Shown here one piece after another: positions 5,996 to 14,520 of a DNA stretch of 24,365 nucleotides. The stretch spans positions 1,555 through 25,919 of the forward strand of contig PMAK01000114.1 in the NCBI GenBank assembly GCA_003153655.1. Reading direction: 5' to 3'. This DNA is from Phycisphaerales bacterium. Lineage in GTDB: Bacteria; Planctomycetota; Phycisphaerae; Tepidisphaerales; Tepidisphaeraceae. The notes beneath the pieces are model-generated. The model was not told the origin of the DNA and did not search any database. It saw only the letters and a list, made by a program, of their open reading frames with translations. The stretch's first letter is position 1, and each line of letters starts with the position of its first letter. The position numbers were made by a program, and so were the translations under genes.

Positions 5996-7171
5996 GTGAA
6001 TCGCCGGCCGAGTTGGTTAGCAATCCGAGAGCCGCTTTCCCCACGCAAGGCAACCGCCTTGAAGTTGGCGAGCTTTCTCTTGCCTCTGCTGATCTGGAGC
6101 ATCGTCAGCTATGTGCCATTCATCTGGCACCCGATGATCCTGATCACCTCGGCCGGCGATTCCGACCTCTTCGTCAAAGGCGAACGCTTCACACGCGAAC
6201 TCTTCGCCTCCGAAAACGTCGGCCTGGTCAAGGATGGTCTGAAACCCGGCGAAGGCTACCGAGTCAATCCCGTCTTCCTCCCGGCTCCGCACGAGGTTTT
6301 GAAGGCATTCTTCGTAGCCTTCAAAACGCCTCCATATTCCAAGGGCGATCCCTGGCTCCATCAAAGCCTATGGCACAGCATTCAGATTATCATGTGGGGA
6401 TTCTTCAGCTCGGCGATCCTGGGCGTGCCGATGGGAATTCTCGCCGGAACATTCGATGCATTCTCAAAACTTTTTGAACCGTTCATCGACTTTATCCGCT
6501 ACATGCCCGCCCCGGCATTCGGCGCGCTCTGCGTCGCGCTGCTCGGAATCGATGATGGTCCAAAGATCGCCATCATCTGGATCGGCACGTTTTTCCAGAT
6601 GGTGCTGGTTGTCGCCAACACGACGCGCCTTCTAGACGTCGGCCTCCTCGAAGCCGCCCAAACCCTCGGCGCAAGCCGCCGAAGATTGGTCATCAATGTC
6701 ATCCTTCCCGGCATCCTTCCAAACCTCTACAACGACATGCGAATCCTTCTCGGATGGGCCTGGACATACTTAATCGTCGCTGAGCTAATCGGCGCCAGCA
6801 GCGGCATCAGTTGGTTCATTAACCAGCAAGGCAAACATTTCCACTTCGATAACGTCTTCGCCGGCATCATGATGATCGGAATCATCGGCCTGATCTGCGA
6901 TCAGTTCCTGGCACTCTTCTCGACCTATTTATTCCCATGGCTTCCCAATCGGCGCGGCACGTCAATGATGACCGTAGTTGCCGGCGCATTCCTCTTCTTC
7001 CCACAGAGATATCTATGGCAGCGGGGTCGCGACAAAGCCGCCAAGCGCGCCGAACGCCAATCGTCCGGCTCTATAGCCGCCAAACCCGCGAGCGTCGCCA
7101 CCAAGCCTTTCCCAGCTTCAATACACGAAGCGTCCGCTGGAGGAGCAATTGCAGATGTCTCAATCACTTGA
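5996..7171 (+). CDS. ABC transporter permease, NitT/TauT (SsuC-like) family
   Basis: This 391-residue inner-membrane permease starts at a GTG preceded by GGGAG at 5986-5990. A first span at about residues 24-45 is followed by an unusually long extracytoplasmic stretch (roughly residues 48-105) and then the BPD-type core with several spans. The EAA loop is clear: Glu219-Ala-Ala with Gly225 in [12 protein letters not shown], the contact site for the ATPase. A basic, Ala/Ser-rich tail of about 60 residues follows the last span. Both the large insert after span one and the tail make it longer than typical SsuC/TauC permeases of about 250-280 residues. It sits 37 bases after the binding-protein gene and overlaps the ATPase gene by 17 bases, which suggests coupled translation. 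Confidence 0.88.
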   Translation: MNRRPSWLAIREPLSPRKATALKLASFLLPLLIWSIVSYVPFIWHPMILITSAGDSDLFVKGERFTRELFASENVGLVKDGLKPGEGYRVNPVFLPAPHEVLKAFFVAFKTPPYSKGDPWLHQSLWHSIQIIMWGFFSSAILGVPMGILAGTFDAFSKLFEPFIDFIRYMPAPAFGALCVALLGIDDGPKIAIIWIGTFFQMVLVVANTTRLLDVGLLEAAQTLGASRRRLVINVILPGILPNLYNDMRILLGWAWTYLIVAELIGASSGISWFINQQGKHFHFDNVFAGIMMIGIIGLICDQFLALFSTYLFPWLPNRRGTSMMTVVAGAFLFFPQRYLWQRGRDKAAKRAERQSSGSIAAKPASVATKPFPASIHEASAGGAIADVSIT

Positions 7172-8054
7172 GCTTCCCAGCTATCTGGAAAAAGAGCCGG
7201 CGGTCGAGGATCGCTTTCGCCGCATCTACCAGCGACCGGTCGTCCTCGATGTCGCCGGACTTGGTAAAACCTTCCATGCCGCCAACGGCGTGGTCGAGGC
7301 CTTGCGGGATATTCACTTTAAGGTGCATCGCCGAGAATTCATCTGCGTCATCGGCCCGTCCGGCTGCGGCAAATCCACCCTCATCCGAATCCTCGCCGGC
7401 CTCGATTATCCAACCTCCGGCGCCGTCAAACTCGACGGCCACGAAGTATCCGGCCCCGGCCCCGATCGGGGCATGGTCTTCCAGAATTACACCCTCTTTC
7501 CATGGCTTACCGTCAAGCGCAACGTCATGTTCGGCCCGCGCATGAAAGGCCATCAATATCGCGTCTCCGAAGCCGAAGCCCGAAAGTGGATTAAAATGGT
7601 CGGCCTCGATCGCTTTGAAAATTCCTATCCCAACCAGCTTTCAGGCGGCATGAAGCAGCGCGTTGCCATCGCCAGGACGCTCGCCAATCAGCCGCGCATC
7701 GTGCTGATGGACGAGCCCTTCGGCGCGCTCGATGCCCAGACGCGTGCCCAAATGCAGGCGTATCTCCAACAGATCTGGCTCAACGTGGATGTGACAATCC
7801 TATTCATCACGCATGACCTCGATGAGGCGATTTACTTGGCCGATCGGATCGTTGTTCTTGATGCCCATCCTGGCCGCATCGCCGAAATCATCGAAGTCCC
7901 GCTTCCCCAGCCGCGCACGCCGGAGGATTTCATCAGCCCGAAATTCCTCGCCACGCGAAAAAGACTGGACACCCTGATTCATCCGCCGAAGATGAACGAT
8001 GAGGATCGTCTCCCGATGGTAAAAATGACCGAGCCGGGCGACGATGTGATTTAG
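7155..8054 (+). CDS. ABC transporter ATPase, NitT/TauT family
   Basis: This 299-residue ATP-binding subunit drives the importer encoded by the two preceding genes. Visible motifs are Walker [10 protein letters not shown] (67-75), the Q-loop Gln110 in [11 protein letters not shown], the signature LSGGM (162-166), Walker B RIVLMDEP (181-188), the D-loop ALDAQTR, and His220 in the switch loop FITHDLDEA. The sequence resembles SsuB/TauB-type ATPases. An N-terminal extension of about 30 residues precedes the first strand, and a tail of about 40 follows the last helix. The ATG at 7155 has AGGAG nine bases upstream. A TTG at 7149 would be too close to that site. The gene overlaps the permease end and is followed 16 bases later by the first DUF1989 gene. 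Confidence 0.92.
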   Translation: MSQSLELPSYLEKEPAVEDRFRRIYQRPVVLDVAGLGKTFHAANGVVEALRDIHFKVHRREFICVIGPSGCGKSTLIRILAGLDYPTSGAVKLDGHEVSGPGPDRGMVFQNYTLFPWLTVKRNVMFGPRMKGHQYRVSEAEARKWIKMVGLDRFENSYPNQLSGGMKQRVAIARTLANQPRIVLMDEPFGALDAQTRAQMQAYLQQIWLNVDVTILFITHDLDEAIYLADRIVVLDAHPGRIAEIIEVPLPQPRTPEDFISPKFLATRKRLDTLIHPPKMNDEDRLPMVKMTEPGDDVI

Positions 8055-8070
8055 AACGCGAGAGGAACCA

Positions 8071-8904
8071 ATGTCCACGGACCCACATGTCTCAACCCCG
8101 CTGAAAGCCCGCGATCATGCTCGCGCGCAGGCTTCCACTGTCGTCCGCGCGATGCCGACGATCCCAGCCAGCACCGCAAAAGATCTTCCCGCGGGCGTAA
8201 CCGCGCAGGATGTCGTCTGGGACGAAACATTGGACGCAGGCGACTATTGTGCCCGAATCCTAAAAGCCGGCACGCGCCTGCGTCTCACGAATCTCGAAGG
8301 CGACGCCTGCGCAAATCTCCTGGCCTACAACGCGGATCGCCCCATCGAGCGCATCAATGTCGCCGACACCATCAAAGTCCAGTGGAACGCCTACCTTGGC
8401 AAGGGAAAACTCATCCTCAGCGACATGGGCCGCGTCCTTCTAAGCATCATCGAAGACACCTGCGGCAACCACGACACCATCTGCGGCCCATCCACCGAAA
8501 AATCCAACGCCCGCAAATTCGGCCACGGCGAAAACTACAGCCCCTATCCAAACGCCCGCGACCGCTTTCTCCTCGGCCTCTTAAAATTCGGCCTGGGCAA
8601 AAAAGATATCGCACCCAATATCAATCTTTTCAAAGGCGTTCGAGTCGGCGAAGGTGGGGGGCTCCAATTCATACCCCGCAGCAGCAAGCCGGGCGACTAC
8701 GTCGAGCTCCGCGCCGAGATGAACGTCCTGATTGTCGTCGCCAATACACCTCACGTCCTCGATCCGCGAACGAAATACACTTGCACCCCTGTCCGTCTGA
8801 CGGCTTATCGCGGCCCCGCAACTGCGCAGGACGATCCCATACGCGTCGCTACGCCCGAATCGGCGCGGGCCTTCCAAAACACCGACGACTATTTTCTAAG
8901 CTAA
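8071..8904 (+). CDS. cgdA: DUF1989 protein, larger subunit of carboxyguanidine deiminase (formerly 'urea carboxylase-associated protein')
   Basis: This 277-residue DUF1989 protein is the first of a pair that always accompanies this carboxylase class. The pair is known to form a carboxyguanidine deiminase that releases ammonia and gives allophanate. The family core is clear: NLEGDACANLLAYN (residues 74-87), DTCGNHDTICGP (129-140) and KFGHG (149-153). Compared with its partner, the cysteines of the ACSCESN motif are replaced (Ser141 and Glu143 at those positions), so it may contribute little of the metal or nucleophile site and act as the structural half. It has about 45 extra N-terminal residues. 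The ATG has AGAGGA five bases upstream. The A/B letter is assigned by operon order and may be swapped in other naming schemes. Confidence 0.85.
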   Translation: MSTDPHVSTPLKARDHARAQASTVVRAMPTIPASTAKDLPAGVTAQDVVWDETLDAGDYCARILKAGTRLRLTNLEGDACANLLAYNADRPIERINVADTIKVQWNAYLGKGKLILSDMGRVLLSIIEDTCGNHDTICGPSTEKSNARKFGHGENYSPYPNARDRFLLGLLKFGLGKKDIAPNINLFKGVRVGEGGGLQFIPRSSKPGDYVELRAEMNVLIVVANTPHVLDPRTKYTCTPVRLTAYRGPATAQDDPIRVATPESARAFQNTDDYFLS

Positions 8905-8915
8905 GTGAGGCAATG

Positions 8916-9566
8916 ATGACCATGACGATGCCAATTGAGCCGTCCGCGATTGAGGGAAAGGTCGTGTTGGACCACGTCATACCCTCACGAGCTCCCTGGT
9001 CCGGCGTCGTAAAAAAGGGCCAGATTCTCCGCATCGTCGATCTCGAAGGAAATCAATCCGGCGATTGCATTCTCTATAATGCCGCCAATCCCGAAGAGCG
9101 ATATAGCGCCGCCCAGACAATGGTCGCCCAGAAAAATATCTTCCTCGCTCTGGGCACCAACCTGATGAGCAACGAAGGAAACGTCATGATGGTTGTCACC
9201 GCCGACACCCTCGGCCGCCACGACACCATCGGCGGCGCATGCAGCTGCGAATCCAACACCCTTCGTTACGGCCATCACACAAAACACCAGCACGCCTGCA
9301 CCGAAAACTTTCTCTACGAGTTAGGTCAGCACGTCATGGGCAAGCGCGACATGACCAGCAACATCAACTGGTTCATGAACGTCCCCGTCGAAGCCGATGG
9401 AACCCTCGGCATCGTCGATGGCATCAGCGCACCCGGAAAATACGTCGATCTGCTCGCGGAGATGGATACGCTGGTTGTCATCAGCAATTGTCCGCAGATC
9501 AACAATCCCTGCAACGGCTTCAATCCGACGCCATTGCGTGTGATCGTGACCGAACCACGAGGATGA
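8916..9566 (+). CDS. cgdB: DUF1989 protein, smaller subunit of carboxyguanidine deiminase
   Basis: This 216-residue DUF1989 protein is the partner of the preceding gene in carboxyguanidine deamination. It contains DLEGNQSGDCILYNA (42-56), LGRHDTIGGACSCESN (99-114) with His102, Cys109 and Cys111, then RYGHH (117-121) and Cys128. This dense Cys/His cluster looks like a metal or catalytic site and is largely missing from the larger subunit, which suggests that this one carries the active centre; that is inference. Four in-frame ATGs lie at 8913, 8916, 8922 and 8928. GAGG at 8907-8910 gives the best spacing to 8916. It begins 11 bases after the previous stop and ends 25 bases before the carboxylase. 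Confidence 0.85.
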   Translation: MTMTMPIEPSAIEGKVVLDHVIPSRAPWSGVVKKGQILRIVDLEGNQSGDCILYNAANPEERYSAAQTMVAQKNIFLALGTNLMSNEGNVMMVVTADTLGRHDTIGGACSCESNTLRYGHHTKHQHACTENFLYELGQHVMGKRDMTSNINWFMNVPVEADGTLGIVDGISAPGKYVDLLAEMDTLVVISNCPQINNPCNGFNPTPLRVIVTEPRG

Positions 9567-9591
9567 TCGAATTTGCGGTGAGCTGCGCTCC

Positions 9592-12500
9592 ATGTTCAAA
9601 AAAGTTTTAATAGCCAACCGGGGCGAAATCGCCTGCCGGATCATTCGCACCCTAGATCGCCTCGGAATCGCCTCCGTCGCGGTCTATTCGGAAGCGGATG
9701 CGCATTCGTTGCACGTCTCCGCGGCCGGCGAATCCGTCTGCATCGGCCCCGCGCCCGCCGCGCAAAGCTATCTCCGCGGCGATCAAATCCTCGAAGCCGC
9801 CGCCAAAACCGGCGCCGAGGCCATTCACCCCGGCTATGGCTTCCTGAGCGAAAATGCCGACTTCGCCGACGAATGCGCCCGCGCCGGCGTAACTTTCATC
9901 GGCCCAACTCCCGACCAAATGCGAAGCTTTGGTCTGAAACACGCCGCCCGAGAGATTGCACAAACCTGCAAGATTCCCTTGCTCCCCGGCACCGATCTCT
10001 TAGTCAGCGCCGAAGAAGCCAAAAAATCCGCCACCCGCGTCGGCTATCCCGTCATGCTAAAAAGCACAGCCGGCGGCGGGGGGATCGGCATGCGACTCTG
10101 CCACGCGGACTCCGAACTCTCCGAATCCTTCGACGCAGTCCAACGCCTAGGAAAAAACAATTTCAAACATACCGGCATCTATCTCGAAAAATACGTCCAA
10201 AACGCCCGCCACATCGAAGTCCAAATCTTCGGCGACGGCAAAGGCACCGTCTTAGCCCTTGGCGAACGAGATTGCTCCACCCAGCGCCGAAACCAAAAAG
10301 TAATCGAAGAGACACCCGCTCCCGGAATCAGCAACCGGCTTCGCCAACAACTCTTCACCGCCGCTGTCGCTTTAGGACAAGCCGCAAAATACCAATCCGC
10401 CGGCACAGTTGAATTCATCGTCGACTCCGACACCGAATCCTTCTACTTTCTAGAGGTCAATACCCGCTTGCAGGTTGAGCACGCCGTCACCGAAGAAGTC
10501 ACCGGCATCGACCTCGTCGAGTGGATGATCAAACAAGCCGCAAATGAGTTGCCGCCGCTAACCAGCTTCAATATTTCCCCCAAAGGCGCGTCAATCCAGG
10601 TGCGTCTGTACGCTGAAGACCCAGCCAAAAATTTCCAACCTTGCTCAGGTTTTCTCCAAAACGTTAAATTTCCCGAATTCGCCCGCATCGAAACCTGGGT
10701 TGAGCGTGGCTCCGAGGTCACGGCCTTCTACGATCCCCTCATCGCCAAAATAATCGTCAAAGGCGCAGCGCGCGATGCTGCTCTGAAAAATCTCCAATCC
10801 GCGCTGGCGGAAACAAGAATCGCCGGAATTGAAACCAATCTCGATTACCTCCACCAGATTCTGAATGACCCAACCTTCCGCCAGGGCAAAATCACCACGC
10901 AATTCCTTGGCAAATTCAAATACGCACCGAACACCATTGATATCCTGAAACCCGGCACCCAAAGCACGGTCCAGGATTACCCCGGCCGCACCGGCTACTG
11001 GTCCGTCGGCGTTCCCCCGTCGGGCCCCATGGACTCTCTCGCCTTCCGGTTGGGCAACCGTATCGTCGGAAATCCCGACACCGCCGCGGGATTGGAACTA
11101 ACCGCCACCGGCCCAACCCTCCGCTTCAATATTCCCGCAACAATCGCCCTGACCGGCGCAGCGATGGACGCAACCATCGACGCCAAACCCGTCCCGTACT
11201 GGAAATCAATTGGAGTTTCTGCCGGCGCGATCTTAGAAATTAAATCCATACAAGGCCCCGGCACAAGAACCTATCTCTCCATCCGCGGCGGCATCGACGT
11301 ACCTCCCTATCTCGCCAGCAAAGCAACGTTCACCCTCGGAAAATTCGGAGGCCACGCCGGCCGTCCGCTCCGCGCCGGCGACGTTCTCCGTCTCGCGAGC
11401 CCCGACGATTTATCAACTCCAACTCCAATCGATCCCAACCTGATCCCAAAGTACTCTAGCGCCTGGGACATCGGCGTAACGTACGGCCCGCACGGCGCAC
11501 CCGATTTCTTCACCGAATCAGACATCGAAACATTCTTCCAAACCGCATGGAAGGTCCACTACAACTCCGACCGCACCGGCGTCCGCCTCATCGGCCCGCA
11601 CCCAACCTGGGCCAGAAAAGACGGCGGCGAAGCAGGCCTCCACCCCTCCAACATCCACGACAACGCCTACGCCATCGGCACCGTGGATTTCACAGGCAAC
11701 ATGCCTGTCATCCTGGGCCCTGACGGCCCGAGCCTGGGCGGATTCGTCTGCCCCGTCACCATTATCCAATCCGAACTCTGGAAAATGGGCCAACTCCGCC
11801 CGGGCGACACCATCCGCTTCCACGACGTCACCATGCAACAAGCCCTGCAAGCGGAAAAATCACAAGACGAAGAAATCAAAACGCTAAAACCAACTACACG
11901 CGCTGCGAACTTCCCAACCAAAGCTCAGGGAACTGGCTTGCTGGGGACTCCAATAATCCATCGCATCCCCGGGAAAATCGAAGTTGTCTACCGCCAGGAC
12001 GGCGACAAATATCTCCTCCTTGAATACGGACCTCTGGTTCTCGATCTCAACTTACGTTTCCGCGTCCACGCAATGCTGGACTATCTGGAAGCAAATCCCC
12101 TGAACGGGATCATCGACCTGACGCCCGGAATCCGCTCGCTCCATATTCACTACGACAGCCGAATCCTGCCACCGCAAAAATTGCTTGATGCCCTGATCGC
12201 CGCCGAGGCGAAATTGCCGGATGTCGATCATATCCAGGTTCCCACGCGCATCGTTCATCTTCCTCTTTCCTGGGACGACCCGGCAACCCAACTCGCGATC
12301 CAAAAATACACCCAATCGGTGCGTCCCGACGCGCCATGGTGCCCGAGCAACATTGAATTCATCCGCCGCATCAATGGGCTGAATTCAATCGACGAAGTAA
12401 AACAAATCGTCTTCAATGCCAGCTATCTCGTCCTTGGCCTCGGCGACGTCTATCTTGGCGCACCCGTTGCCACACCCATTGATCCACGTCATCGTCTCGT

Positions 12501-13197
12501 CACCACCAAATACAACCCGGCCCGCACCTGGACTCCCGAAAACGCCGTCGGCATCGGCGGCGCATACCTCTGCGTCTACGGCATGGAAGGCCCCGGCGGT
12601 TACCAATTCGTCGGCCGAACCTGCCAGATGTGGAACACCTACAAACAAACCGCCGACTTCAAAGACGGCAAGCCCTGGCTTCTCCGTTTCTTTGACCAAA
12701 TCCGTTTCTACCCGGTAACAGCCGCCGAGTTGCTCCGCTTCCGCGCCGATTTTCTTCAAGGCAAGGTCAAGCTCGACATTCAGGAAGAAACCTTCAGCTT
12801 GAAGCAGTACAACCAATTTCTTGCCGACAACCAGGCTTCAATCGCCAAATTCAAAACCAAACAACAAGCCGCGTTCGACGAAGAGCGAGCCAGATGGGAA
12901 GCCGCCGGCACATTAGTAACCGCCGCCGAGCCGCCCGAAACATCAGACGACAAAGGCCCCGCCGCGCTTCCGCAAGGCTGGGTCGCAGTTTTCGCTGAAG
13001 TCCCCGGCAACATGTGGAAGATCGACGTAAAAAAAGGCCAGAAAATCACCGTCGGCTCGCGATTGGCCATCATCGAATCCATGAAAATGGAAATCTCGGT
13101 ATCCGCCCCGGCAGCGGGAGAAATCGGCGACATTTTCTGCGCGGAAGGCCGGGTCGTGTCTGCGGGACAGGTCCTCTTCAGCATCAAGCCGGAATAG
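9592..13197 (+). CDS. Biotin-dependent guanidine carboxylase (often annotated urea carboxylase)
   Basis: This 1201-residue multidomain enzyme carboxylates guanidine (or urea) with bicarbonate and ATP. Residues 1 to about 448 are biotin carboxylase: LIANRGEIACR, HPGYGFLSEN (79-88), the glycine loop STAGGGGIGM (158-167) and EVNTRLQVEH with Asn290, Arg292 and Glu296. Residues from about 450 form an AHS2/PxpC-like half (STVQDYPGR) and from about 795 an AHS1/PxpB-like half (YGPLVLDLNLRF; YGMEGPGGYQFVGR), together the carboxyltransferase. A biotin carrier domain at the end carries ESMKME with biotinyl Lys1165; Ser replaces the usual Ala of AMKM. In the substrate-site segment TVDFTG, Asp699 seems to correspond to the position that is Asn in true urea carboxylase and Asp in guanidine carboxylases. 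The length is standard for bacterial stand-alone enzymes. The hydrolase partner lies in the leftward unit. Confidence 0.92.
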   Translation: MFKKVLIANRGEIACRIIRTLDRLGIASVAVYSEADAHSLHVSAAGESVCIGPAPAAQSYLRGDQILEAAAKTGAEAIHPGYGFLSENADFADECARAGVTFIGPTPDQMRSFGLKHAAREIAQTCKIPLLPGTDLLVSAEEAKKSATRVGYPVMLKSTAGGGGIGMRLCHADSELSESFDAVQRLGKNNFKHTGIYLEKYVQNARHIEVQIFGDGKGTVLALGERDCSTQRRNQKVIEETPAPGISNRLRQQLFTAAVALGQAAKYQSAGTVEFIVDSDTESFYFLEVNTRLQVEHAVTEEVTGIDLVEWMIKQAANELPPLTSFNISPKGASIQVRLYAEDPAKNFQPCSGFLQNVKFPEFARIETWVERGSEVTAFYDPLIAKIIVKGAARDAALKNLQSALAETRIAGIETNLDYLHQILNDPTFRQGKITTQFLGKFKYAPNTIDILKPGTQSTVQDYPGRTGYWSVGVPPSGPMDSLAFRLGNRIVGNPDTAAGLELTATGPTLRFNIPATIALTGAAMDATIDAKPVPYWKSIGVSAGAILEIKSIQGPGTRTYLSIRGGIDVPPYLASKATFTLGKFGGHAGRPLRAGDVLRLASPDDLSTPTPIDPNLIPKYSSAWDIGVTYGPHGAPDFFTESDIETFFQTAWKVHYNSDRTGVRLIGPHPTWARKDGGEAGLHPSNIHDNAYAIGTVDFTGNMPVILGPDGPSLGGFVCPVTIIQSELWKMGQLRPGDTIRFHDVTMQQALQAEKSQDEEIKTLKPTTRAANFPTKAQGTGLLGTPIIHRIPGKIEVVYRQDGDKYLLLEYGPLVLDLNLRFRVHAMLDYLEANPLNGIIDLTPGIRSLHIHYDSRILPPQKLLDALIAAEAKLPDVDHIQVPTRIVHLPLSWDDPATQLAIQKYTQSVRPDAPWCPSNIEFIRRINGLNSIDEVKQIVFNASYLVLGLGDVYLGAPVATPIDPRHRLVTTKYNPARTWTPENAVGIGGAYLCVYGMEGPGGYQFVGRTCQMWNTYKQTADFKDGKPWLLRFFDQIRFYPVTAAELLRFRADFLQGKVKLDIQEETFSLKQYNQFLADNQASIAKFKTKQQAAFDEERARWEAAGTLVTAAEPPETSDDKGPAALPQGWVAVFAEVPGNMWKIDVKKGQKITVGSRLAIIESMKMEISVSAPAAGEIGDIFCAEGRVVSAGQVLFSIKPE

Positions 13198-13203
13198 TGC
13201 ATA

Positions 13204-13271
13204 GTTCCGCACGCGATCCGCAGACGAGAGGATAACTGGGTGCGCGGAACATAGACGTGGAACTCGTCTGC
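13204..13271 (+). other. Interleaved inverted repeats, possible pseudoknot or alternative hairpins downstream of the carboxylase
   Basis: GTTCCGC (13204-13210) pairs with GCGGAAC (13244-13250), and GCAGACGAG (13220-13228) pairs with CTCGTCTGC (13263-13271). The arms are interleaved in the order A-B-A'-B', so the RNA could form an H-type pseudoknot or two mutually exclusive hairpins. It starts seven bases after the carboxylase stop and ends just before the 3' end of the opposing tRNA gene. There is no U-run, so it is not a standard intrinsic terminator, although it may end or protect the operon transcript. Confidence 0.4.
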
Positions 13272-13278
13272 TATCCAA

Positions 13279-13354
13279 TCGGGGCGACAGGATTCGAACC
13301 TGCGACCTCTTGACCCCCAGTCAAGCGCGCTAAACCAAACTGCGCCACGCCCCG
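13279..13354 (-). tRNA. tRNA-Pro, anticodon GGG
   Basis: A complete cloverleaf is readable on the minus strand. The acceptor CGGGGCG/CGCCCCG has seven pairs, the D-stem is GCGC/GCGC, the anticodon stem CTTGA/TCAAG encloses the loop CTGGGGG with anticodon GGG, and the T-arm GCAGG-TTCGAAT-CCTGT has the standard loop. The discriminator is A and the 3' CCA is not encoded. It decodes CCC (and CCU) proline codons. Confidence 0.95.
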
Positions 13355-13398
13355 GACTTCTGCGTGCCGCGTCAAATTACAGCCCCCCTCACAACCCG

Positions 13399-14271
13399 TC
13401 AACTTTTTGCGGTTCCCTCCAGTAACTCTAGTTCCAAACGGATATTCTCAACAATCGGAATCTCCCGAAGCTTCGCATGCCCCATCTCAGCGATCCGCCC
13501 ACGCTCGGCTTCCATCTCCGGCCGCAGATATTCCATGCAACGCTCAGCAATCCAGTCGTAACCGCAGAAGACAAGCCCATCAGGATATGGATTGCTCTCG
13601 GATAATTCCGAAACAACAAAACACCGGTTGTTCAAAAGATAAGAAATCCGTACCTGCTCAAGTTGGGCAGTCTCAAATTGATGCAGATTCAAAACGATCT
13701 TCGACCGCGCAATAGCCTGATCCCGTTCCCGCCCATAAGCCCCGAAAACAACTTCCAGTCGGCAGCAGCCCGCGAGCGCATCCAGCACTAATCCTCGCCG
13801 CCGGTTGTTCGCGCCATAAAAAATAACATCGATATCCTTCACGGGTGTATGAACGATCCGCTCCAGCCGCCGAGAATAACCGAGCGGCATATACCGCGCA
13901 TTTCCGCATCCGTTCGCCGTCAGAAATGCGACGTTCTTTGCCGAATAATCCCACACCCGCGGTGCAAGCCGCAAAAATTCCAGATAAGCCGGGAACGTAG
14001 GAGTCAGCCCAGCCCGCGCGTCGAGCGCTTCCATCTGAAAAACCACATACTGGCACTTGCTGCGAACGATCTCGTCGAAAGCCATCTTGTTCAAAAATGC
14101 CGTATGCCCGATCACAAGATTAAGCTTCTTCGTATCGAAATGATTAATAGACCGCTGAACCTTCCGTCCGAGCCCCTCAAAACAGTCAATCAGCAACTCA
14201 AGCACATCATCAAAAATCCCGCCATGTTCGTTCACGACCGTATGAACAATATTTATTTCCGAGATGGGCAT
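13399..14271 (-). CDS. Glycosyltransferase-like protein (family 1 / CgeB-type C-terminal fold)
   Basis: This is probably a cytosolic glycosyltransferase of 290 residues with a GT-B-like layout. The N-terminal half starts with a beta strand (ISEINIVHTV) and contains VVFQMEALDAR. The second half has DIDVIFYGANNRRRG, a loop and strand that commonly binds the nucleotide-sugar donor. It then has SKIVLNLHQFETAQLEQVRISY with Glu residues in the place of the acidic donor-site motif, and RCFVVSEL. This pattern is shared by proteins labelled glycosyltransferase family 1 or CgeB. The sugar and acceptor cannot be told. The ATG at 14271 begins with the first strand and has GCGGGG close upstream; a TTG at 14349 would add 26 residues. 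It is monocistronic, convergent with nothing, and sits between a tRNA gene and purD. Confidence 0.65.
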   Translation of the reverse strand: MPISEINIVHTVVNEHGGIFDDVLELLIDCFEGLGRKVQRSINHFDTKKLNLVIGHTAFLNKMAFDEIVRSKCQYVVFQMEALDARAGLTPTFPAYLEFLRLAPRVWDYSAKNVAFLTANGCGNARYMPLGYSRRLERIVHTPVKDIDVIFYGANNRRRGLVLDALAGCCRLEVVFGAYGRERDQAIARSKIVLNLHQFETAQLEQVRISYLLNNRCFVVSELSESNPYPDGLVFCGYDWIAERCMEYLRPEMEAERGRIAEMGHAKLREIPIVENIRLELELLEGTAKS

Positions 14272-14459
14272 GTACCCCGCAATTCTACCGTCCAATTTAA
14301 CCCACAAACAAATCCCATCGCACAATGTTAAATATTCGAGAAACTTCAACTCAATCCGTTAATCCTCAAAGGCCATCAAGCAGTAAAATAACGCCTCCTT
14401 GCCCTGGGAAACCTTTGCGGCTCCGCGGTTCAATCGGCATCCGCATTTCTTCAATGCTT

Positions 14460-14476
14460 GCCTTGCCCGGCAAGGC
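14460..14476 (+). promoter_or_regulatory. Perfect hairpin in the purD upstream region
   Basis: GCCTTGC-CCG-GCAAGGC is a perfect 7-base-pair hairpin with a 3-base loop, 44 bases before the purD ATG. It lacks a following U-run, so it is not an obvious terminator. It could be an operator or a leader hairpin that affects purD expression. A PurR-type box was not recognised. Confidence 0.35.
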
Positions 14477-14520
14477 TGCTAACTTACCCGTCGCTCAATT
14501 TGTCCCCAAGACAGGCAACA

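Noticed and set aside
8247..8915. Upstream extension of the second DUF1989 protein to 8247
   Set aside because: That stretch is the shifted frame of the first DUF1989 gene, and the ATG cluster at 8913-8928 follows a ribosome site.
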